5,207 nucleotides of DNA from contig CAUDCB010000141.1 in NCBI GenBank assembly GCA_958447915.1, positions 1-5,207 on the forward strand, given 5' to 3'. Every line of letters starts with the position of its first letter. Position 1 is the first letter of the stretch. The translations under genes and the position numbers were made by a program. This DNA is from an uncultured Collinsella sp. (GTDB taxonomy: Bacteria > Actinomycetota > Coriobacteriia > Coriobacteriales > Coriobacteriaceae). Positions 1-4,495 of this stretch are shown here, in pieces. The notes under the pieces are model-generated. The model made no database searches, was not told the origin of the DNA, and worked only from the letters and a program-made list of their open reading frames with translations.

Positions 1-970
1 ATAGGTCGTCGAGCGTGCTTCCACCGATGTCAAGCCCGGTACCAGCGGCGACACCACCGCGCGCCACCTGCATGACCGCAAAGAGGAGCACAAGAAGCCC
101 TGCAGCAATCCCGAGCGAGGCGAGCGAGGGCGCCTTACCCTTCTGGATATAGTGGATGACAATCGGCACGAGGATGGGAACCAGGATAGCCGCACGAGTG
201 CCCGAGAAGAAGACGATGGCGAACAGCATGACGAAAGTTGTGATCTTGGCTGCCCTGTTCTGCCCATAAGCGAACGCGATCGCCCAAGCGCCGACACAGG
301 CATACATAAAGTAAGATAGGAACATAAGAGAGCTCTCGCTGACGGTTCCCGACTGCTCGCCGGTAAGCCCACCGGACATGATGTATGTTAGGCTGAAACC
401 GCGCCCAATCTGGTAATAGACTGCGAGCGCATAGCAGACGGCAAAAACAATATAGGCGATTTTGGCAAGTCTACGCTTGTCCATGGGTTCTCGGTACATA
501 CTAGGCAAAACGCCTTCCGCTTTTTTTCGCCCGACGAAACCATAGGCAAGCGTGAAGAAGAAGTGTCCCACTATGACGAGAATCACCGCCTCCACTGTCT
601 GCGGCATCGCGTCCACTCCATATCGGGCGGTGTTACCGGCCGAGAATTGAAAGACAGGCGCGACATGATAAACGAGCACATAGACTAGGGTCACCATGGT
701 GTACGGCTCGAACAACGAAATAGGTCTCCTCATATGCCTAAGAAGAATCGCAAGGCTGAAATACAGTCCCTGCAATGTCAGCGCCGCAAAACTTTCCGCC
801 TCCAAAGAGCTCGCAGCGGTCACAGCCTCTGCGGCAGTCCATATGGAACCGCCGAACAAAAGAAATGCAATTGCGAGCGCCGTAAGAAAGCTGCGCTTCT
901 GACGAACGTTTTCCACAGAACCCATTTTTTTATCGGTTAAAGTGCATGAGATAGTGGGCACAACACTCAT
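1..970 (-). CDS. Wzy-like polysaccharide repeat-unit polymerase, multi-pass membrane protein (3' end outside window)
   Basis: I read an unbroken frame of 323 codons from ATG at 970 to the window edge; the C-terminus lies beyond position 1. A short polar N-terminus (residues 1-26, basic at NVRQKR) is followed by about nine hydrophobic segments, near residues 27-47, 62-80, 88-106, 124-146, 168-187, 214-235, 241-256, 258-275 and 283-302. SGTRAA at 256-261 inside a hydrophobic stretch, and a polar loop after the last segment (RGG..TGLDIGGSTLDD), resemble the O-antigen polymerase / oligosaccharide repeat-unit polymerase superfamily. There an arginine by a membrane segment is typical, so R259 is the candidate. 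By family role it would join undecaprenyl-linked repeat units on the outer face of the cytoplasmic membrane. The start is set by the ATGA overlap with the glycosyltransferase stop and by AGGGGG six bases upstream; the ATG at 925 has no such site. Base composition is lower in GC than capEFG. Sequence conservation in this family is weak, so an O-antigen ligase or other polytopic protein remains possible. Confidence 0.72.
   Translation of the reverse strand, partial: MSVVPTISCTLTDKKMGSVENVRQKRSFLTALAIAFLLFGGSIWTAAEAVTAASSLEAESFAALTLQGLYFSLAILLRHMRRPISLFEPYTMVTLVYVLVYHVAPVFQFSAGNTARYGVDAMPQTVEAVILVIVGHFFFTLAYGFVGRKKAEGVLPSMYREPMDKRRLAKIAYIVFAVCYALAVYYQIGRGFSLTYIMSGGLTGEQSGTVSESSLMFLSYFMYACVGAWAIAFAYGQNRAAKITTFVMLFAIVFFSGTRAAILVPILVPIVIHYIQKGKAPSLASLGIAAGLLVLLFAVMQVARGGVAAGTGLDIGGSTLDDL
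112..129. repeat. 9-bp tandem duplication in the polymerase gene
   Basis: The nine bases cgagcgagg occur twice back to back (112-120 and 121-129). The change is in frame and gives the SLASL stretch at the start of the last visible hydrophobic segment. It is probably a simple local duplication. Confidence 0.55.
521..527 (-). repeat. A7 homopolymer tract (sense strand) in the polymerase gene
   Basis: The plus strand has seven T, so the coding strand reads CGA AAA AAA GCG at polymerase codons 148-151 (RKKA), in the cytoplasmic-looking loop after the fourth hydrophobic segment. In frame it also reads A AAA AAA, a form on which ribosomes or polymerases can slip. Gain or loss of one base would truncate the protein. 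Confidence 0.6.
925..931 (-). repeat. A7 homopolymer tract (sense strand) near the polymerase start
   Basis: The coding strand reads GAT AAA AAA ATG at polymerase codons 13-16, so the run of seven A ends in the A of the second in-frame ATG. It lies after the chosen start at 970 and would shift the frame if it changed length, whereas initiation at the inner ATG (925) would escape most of the effect. Confidence 0.55.
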
Positions 971-2088
971 CGAGTGCCCCCTAAGCGTAATTTCTCAATA
1001 GCAATCAATGCATCATCAAAACCAATAACGGCACAAGACCCTTCAGAGTAAAGAGCCTCAGCGCAACCGCCAGTCGAATAGGTGATCACATTTGTCCCAC
1101 AGGCCTGTGCTTCCAGCAAAGTAGTCGGAAAGTTATCTTCGCGAGTGGGGTTGAAAAACATGTCAGCGGTTGAGTAGATGCTCGCAAGCTCTTCGCGCGA
1201 GTCCGTGCGGACGAGGCCAACGATGCCCTCGGGCATCTCCTTAACCTGCTTTTCGGAGAGACCGACGAGCACGATGACGTACTTTTCAGAATCTAACTCA
1301 CTGGCCAGCCGCACGAAGTCGGAGAGCCCCTTACGTTCGGTCCATGGGCTCGCTACACCTAAAATCATGAATCGATCGCCTATGCCGTAACGCTCTCGGA
1401 AGTCGCTCGGGGTGGGCTTAAAAACGTCGGTGTCGATGGTGTTATGGCGAACCTCCACGGGGAAATCCTTGAGAAAGCTTTCTCCCACCAAATCGGCGAG
1501 CCACTGCGACGGCGTTATCAGCTTCATACGCTCGGCGGGGACCAGATTGAAGAGACGGTTCTTCTCCTCAAAGTTCCACGAGCAAGAGGCTTTTGAATAG
1601 GTCTTGGGATAGGTATTGAGTTGTGAGCAAGGCCTCGAGTACGCGCAGTGTTCCTTCCACTGCGCACACTTCACATATGTGAAGTACGCGCAGTGGCCCG
1701 TGAACGCCCAACAGTCGTGTAGGGTCCATTCGACCTTACACTTGTGGATTGCAAGCCACTCAAATAACAGTTCGATGTTCACGTAATATCCGTGCAGGTT
1801 GTGAAGATGAACAACATCGGGTTGAATCACATTAAGTCGAGCAAGAAGGCGTTTCGTAGCAGCCTTACTATGAAAACCAGCCTTACCGTCTAAACGAGTC
1901 TGAAGCACATCGAGTTTGACCTCCGCATCAGAGGCAAACTTCATTTCGTTCGGCTTTTCCGCCTCACGGCCTCGACCCCAGAACGCATATGATTCTTCGC
2001 CGGCTGCTAAAAGTTCTCGGTGCTCCTTCATCATAATGCCGCCGGTTGAGCCGTTCGGCACAGTATTTATGTGGGCATAGACCGTCAC
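967..2088 (-). CDS. GT4-type glycosyltransferase of the polysaccharide operon (GTG start)
   Basis: This 373-residue protein is a probable retaining, GT-B fold glycosyltransferase that adds a sugar to a lipid-linked repeat unit at the cytoplasmic face of the membrane. The N-terminal acceptor domain shows INTVPNGSTGGI (residues 8-18, the glycine-rich acceptor loop), VVHLHNLHGYYVN (92-104) and HDCWAFTGHC (124-133). A cysteine cluster C126, C133, C141, C148, C154 follows. The C-terminal nucleotide-sugar domain has ITPSQWLADL (191-200), HNTIDTDVFKP (215-225), MILGVASPWTERKGL (241-255) and EDNFPTTLLEAQACGTNVI (317-335), the GT4 donor-site signature ending in E326. I place the start at GTG 2088, sharing one base with the capG stop (TAGTG). 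It is the only start that keeps the acceptor loop without running far into capG, and GGAGG lies 11 bases upstream. The frame is open further upstream to 2331, but that part is a shadow of capG. The donor and acceptor cannot be read; L-FucNAc transfer is a guess from position only. The body holds a 40-bp palindrome (1657-1696). Confidence 0.9.
   Translation of the reverse strand: MTVYAHINTVPNGSTGGIMMKEHRELLAAGEESYAFWGRGREAEKPNEMKFASDAEVKLDVLQTRLDGKAGFHSKAATKRLLARLNVIQPDVVHLHNLHGYYVNIELLFEWLAIHKCKVEWTLHDCWAFTGHCAYFTYVKCAQWKEHCAYSRPCSQLNTYPKTYSKASCSWNFEEKNRLFNLVPAERMKLITPSQWLADLVGESFLKDFPVEVRHNTIDTDVFKPTPSDFRERYGIGDRFMILGVASPWTERKGLSDFVRLASELDSEKYVIVLVGLSEKQVKEMPEGIVGLVRTDSREELASIYSTADMFFNPTREDNFPTTLLEAQACGTNVITYSTGGCAEALYSEGSCAVIGFDDALIAIEKLRLGGTR
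977..982 (-). promoter_or_regulatory. Ribosome binding site for the polymerase gene
   Basis: AGGGGG on the minus strand lies six bases before ATG 970, within the last codons of the glycosyltransferase. Together with the ATGA overlap it decides the start in favour of 970 over 925. Confidence 0.65.
1638..1695. repeat. 13-bp direct repeat pair overlapping a second, competing hairpin
   Basis: The 13 bases agtacgcgcagtg occur at 1638-1650 and again at 1683-1695; each encodes HCAY in the glycosyltransferase (residues 132-135 and 147-150). In addition gcgcagtg at 1643-1650 is the inverse of cactgcgc at 1658-1665, giving an 8-bp stem with a 7-base loop. The arm at 1658-1665 also belongs to the large palindrome, so the two hairpins cannot form together. 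Confidence 0.8.
1657..1696. repeat. 40-bp near-perfect palindrome inside the glycosyltransferase gene
   Basis: Two abutting 20-base arms (1657-1676 and 1677-1696) are inverted copies, with 18 of 20 positions complementary and no spacer. The inner 18 bp (1668-1685, acttcacatatgtgaagt) are a perfect palindrome, and the outer nine bases per arm also match. The only two mismatched positions become G-U pairs in RNA made from the minus strand. The sense mRNA can therefore form an unbroken stem of about 18 pairs with an AUAU loop, while the opposite transcript would have A-C mismatches. It covers glycosyltransferase codons for about HCAYFTYVKCAQW (132-144). No protein-level need explains a palindrome of this quality, though function is unproven. 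Confidence 0.85.
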
Positions 2089-3272
2089 TACAGACTCTTC
2101 CTCCACACCATCTTGTCCACCACGCCGGTGTAGCTCTGGATGATCTTGACCACCTTGGTGGATACGGTCTCGTCGGCGTAGTCGGGAACGGGCGCCTCGG
2201 GCAGCGACCCCTCCGCATCGAGCTCGACGGCGGTGTGGACGGCCTGCAGCAGGCCGCGCTCGCTGATGCCGGCCAGCGTGAAGCAGGCCTTGTCCAGGGC
2301 CTCGGGGCGCTCGGTGGAGGTGCGGATGCACACCGCCGGGAACGGGTGGCCGACGCTCGCGAAGAAGCTGGACTCCTCGGGCAGGGTGCCGGAGTCTGAC
2401 ACCACGGCGAAGGCGTTCATCTGCAGGCAGTTGTAGTCGTGGAAGCCCATGGGCTCGTGCATGCGCACGCGCGGGTCGAGCTCGAAGCCGGTGGCCTCCA
2501 GGCGCTTGCGGGAGCGCGGGTGGCAGGAGTACAGGATCGGCATGTCGTATTTATCGGCCAGCGCGTTGATCGCGGTGAACAGGCTCGTGAAGTTGGCCTC
2601 GGTGTCGATGTTCTCCTCGCGGTGGGCGGACAGCAGCATGTAGCGCTTCGGCTCCAGGCCGAGCTCGGAGAGGATATCGGAGGCCTCGATCTTGCCCAGG
2701 TTGGCGCGCAGGACCTCTGCCATGGGCGAGCCGGTGACGTAGGTGCGCTCCGGGGCGCAGCCGGTGTCCTTCAGGTAGCGGCGGGCGTGCTCGGAGTAGG
2801 CCAGGTTGACGTCGGAGATCACGTCGACGATGCGGCGGTTGGTCTCCTCGGGCAGGCACTCGTCCTTGCAGCGGTTGCCGGCCTCCATGTGGAAGATGGG
2901 GATGTGCAGGCGCTTTGCCGCGATGGCGGACAGGCAGCTGTTGGTGTCGCCGAGGATGAGGAGGGCGTCAGGCTGCGTCTCCACCATGAGCTTGTAGGAG
3001 GCGGCGATGATGTTGCCCACCGTCTCGCCGAGGTCCGCGCCCACGGCGTCCAGGTAGACGTCCGGGTCGTCCAGCGACAGGTCGCGGAAGAAGATGCCGT
3101 TCAAGGTGTAGTCGTAGTTCTGCCCGGTGTGCGCCAACAGGCAGTCGAAGTGGCGGCGGCACTTCTTGATGACCTCGGACAGGCGGATGACCTCGGGGCG
3201 CGTGCCCACGATGATTAGCAGCTTCAGGCGGCCGTCGTCCTTGAATGCGATATCGGAATAGTCCTTGCCCAT
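2088..3272 (-). CDS. capG: UDP-sugar 2-epimerase of the L-FucNAc pathway (CapG/FnlC/WbjD type)
   Basis: This 394-residue enzyme belongs to the non-hydrolysing UDP-GlcNAc 2-epimerase (WecB-like) superfamily. In the CapE-CapF-CapG route it inverts C2 of UDP-2-acetamido-2,6-dideoxy-L-talose to give UDP-L-FucNAc in the cytoplasm. Visible motifs are GTRPE (23-27), HTGQNYD (48-54), LGDTNS (107-112), FHMEAGNRC (127-135), PEETNR (141-146), SAHREEN (215-221), SDSGT (292-296) with EE at 299-300, and RTSTERPE (317-324). D109, E130, the E142/E143 pair and H217 match the catalytic and substrate residues expected from WecB. HTGQNYD and MEAGNRC are the forms I associate with the CapG/FnlC branch rather than WecB itself. 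Length is near the family norm, with about 17 extra N-terminal residues before the first strand. The ATG start lies 4 bp after the capF stop and has GAGGAGGT eight bases upstream, inside the last capF codons. The protein is very GC-rich at third positions, unlike the next gene in the operon. Confidence 0.94.
   Translation of the reverse strand: MGKDYSDIAFKDDGRLKLLIIVGTRPEVIRLSEVIKKCRRHFDCLLAHTGQNYDYTLNGIFFRDLSLDDPDVYLDAVGADLGETVGNIIAASYKLMVETQPDALLILGDTNSCLSAIAAKRLHIPIFHMEAGNRCKDECLPEETNRRIVDVISDVNLAYSEHARRYLKDTGCAPERTYVTGSPMAEVLRANLGKIEASDILSELGLEPKRYMLLSAHREENIDTEANFTSLFTAINALADKYDMPILYSCHPRSRKRLEATGFELDPRVRMHEPMGFHDYNCLQMNAFAVVSDSGTLPEESSFFASVGHPFPAVCIRTSTERPEALDKACFTLAGISERGLLQAVHTAVELDAEGSLPEAPVPDYADETVSTKVVKIIQSYTGVVDKMVWRKSL
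2100..2104 (-). promoter_or_regulatory. Ribosome binding site for the glycosyltransferase gene
   Basis: GGAGG on the minus strand lies inside the WRK codons at the end of capG, 11 bases before GTG 2088. The spacing is a little long, so part of the translation may come from ribosomes that have just ended capG at the shared TAGTG. Confidence 0.5.
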
Positions 3273-3276
3273 GCGG

Positions 3277-4494
3277 CTAGACCTCCTCGTGGTAGGTGTC
3301 GGGGTTCTCGGGGTCGAAGGGCTCGTTGGCCCACATGACCGTCACGAGGTCCTCGGTGTCGGACAGGTTGGTGATGGAGTGCGTGTAGCCGGGGATCATC
3401 TCCACGGCTCGCATGTCCGAGCCGGAGACGGTGTACTCGTCGACGGGGAACGGGTTGCCCTCGGCGTCCTCCCCCACCTTCCTCAGCTTGATCGACGCGG
3501 TGCCGGAGACCACCAGGAACCTCTCCCACTTGCTCATGTGCCAGTGGTTGCCCTTGGTGATGCCGGGCCTGGACACGTTGATGGAGACCTGGCCGCGCTC
3601 GGGCGTTCGCAGGAACTCGGTGAACGAGCCGCGCGCGTCCGCGTTGGGCTTCAGGCCGTAGGCGAAGTGCCCCGGCTCGTAGTAGGACAGGAACGTGCTC
3701 CAGAGCTTCTTGGAGAAGGAGCCCTCGGCCAGGTCGGGCACCGCGAGCGTCTCGCGGCTGTCGCGGAAGCAGTCGAGCAGGTAGACGATTTCGCCGAGCG
3801 ACTTGACGTCAGTTTCCGGGACGTAGCAGAACTCCTCGCCCTCCACGCGGTCCAGCCCCTCGTATCCGCAGCGGTGCTCCTCGCCCAGCAGGGCGCCCAG
3901 CATCTCGCCGACGAGGTCGTCGATGTAGAGGAGCTCCAGCTCCACGGAGGGGTCGTTCACGGTGTAGGGGCGGCCGTTGGCGACGGCGTCGCAGAAGGTC
4001 GCCACGGCGGAGTTGTAGCGCGGGCGGCACCACTTGCCGTAGAGGTTCGGGAAGCGGTAGATGAGCACCGGGGCGCCGGTGCGCTCCGAGTACTCGCGGA
4101 ACAGGCCCTCCCCCGCGAGCTTGGACTCGCCGTAGACCGAGCCCTCGAAGCGGCCCGAGAGGCTCGCCTGCGCGGAGCTGGAGAGCATGACGGGGCAAGT
4201 GTTGCCGTGGCGCTCCAACGTGTCCAGCAGCGTGGAGGCGAACCCGAAGTTGCCCTCCATGAACTCCGCCAGGTCCTCGGGGCGGTTGACGCCGGCCAGG
4301 TTGAAGACGAAGTCGGCGCGGGAGCAGTAGTCCTCCAGCTCCTCCTGGGTCGAGTCGAGGTCGTACTCCATTACCTCGAGCGGCAGCAGGCCCGCGTACC
4401 TCTCGCGGCGGTCCTTGCCGTCCCTTATGTTCTTCAGCGCGCAGCAGAGGTTCCTGCCCACGAACCCCTTCGCGCCGGTGACGAGGACGCGCAC
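3277..4494 (-). CDS. capF: Bifunctional SDR reductase with C-terminal cupin domain (CapF/FnlB/WbjC type)
   Basis: This 405-residue enzyme is the second step of UDP-L-FucNAc synthesis. The family reduces the 4-keto sugar made by CapE to UDP-2-acetamido-2,6-dideoxy-L-talose with NADPH; the cupin domain is reported to epimerise C3. The N-terminal Rossmann domain has TGAKGFVG (6-13), NLAGVNR (65-71), LSSSAQ (104-109), the YxxxK pair Y121/K125 in VYGESK, and FPNLYGKWCRPRYNS (148-162). The cupin domain begins near DARGSFTEFLRT (286-297). It carries the HxH(x4)E(x6)G motif as H317, H319, E324 and G331, plus H372 in PGYTHSI, so metal ligands are intact. GITKGNHWH and VTVMWANEPFDP are strong family matches. 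The start is GTG at 4494, one base after the capE stop, with only a weak GAGGCGG upstream at 4504-4510; later starts would destroy the nucleotide-binding loop. Tight spacing suggests translation is coupled to capE. It is somewhat longer than the roughly 370 residues I recall for S. aureus CapF. Confidence 0.93.
   Translation of the reverse strand: MRVLVTGAKGFVGRNLCCALKNIRDGKDRRERYAGLLPLEVMEYDLDSTQEELEDYCSRADFVFNLAGVNRPEDLAEFMEGNFGFASTLLDTLERHGNTCPVMLSSSAQASLSGRFEGSVYGESKLAGEGLFREYSERTGAPVLIYRFPNLYGKWCRPRYNSAVATFCDAVANGRPYTVNDPSVELELLYIDDLVGEMLGALLGEEHRCGYEGLDRVEGEEFCYVPETDVKSLGEIVYLLDCFRDSRETLAVPDLAEGSFSKKLWSTFLSYYEPGHFAYGLKPNADARGSFTEFLRTPERGQVSINVSRPGITKGNHWHMSKWERFLVVSGTASIKLRKVGEDAEGNPFPVDEYTVSGSDMRAVEMIPGYTHSITNLSDTEDLVTVMWANEPFDPENPDTYHEEV
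3281..3288 (-). promoter_or_regulatory. Strong ribosome binding site for capG
   Basis: GAGGAGGT on the minus strand, eight bases before ATG 3272, is almost an ideal Shine-Dalgarno sequence. It is made by the last capF codons (EEV) just before the capF stop, and fixes the capG start at 3272. Confidence 0.75.
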
Positions 4495-4495
4495 C

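Noticed and set aside
923..925. Inner ATG as the polymerase start
   Set aside because: It has no ribosome site, whereas ATG 970 has AGGGGG at six bases and the ATGA overlap.
696..940. Two 68-codon open frames on the plus strand
   Set aside because: Both lie antisense to the polymerase frame, overlap each other and lack recognisable features or ribosome sites.
1222..1237. Small inverted repeat gatgccc/gggcatc
   Set aside because: Seven-base arms with a 2-base gap in coding sequence, with no poly-U tract; too short to call a terminator or site.
2089..2331. Upstream extension of the glycosyltransferase frame to an earlier start
   Set aside because: The extension is an arginine-rich shadow of capG codons, and GTG 2088 gives the normal N-terminus of the family.
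2439..3218. Open frame of 259 codons on the plus strand
   Set aside because: It is antisense to capG, has repetitive composition, and shows no domain or suitable ribosome site.
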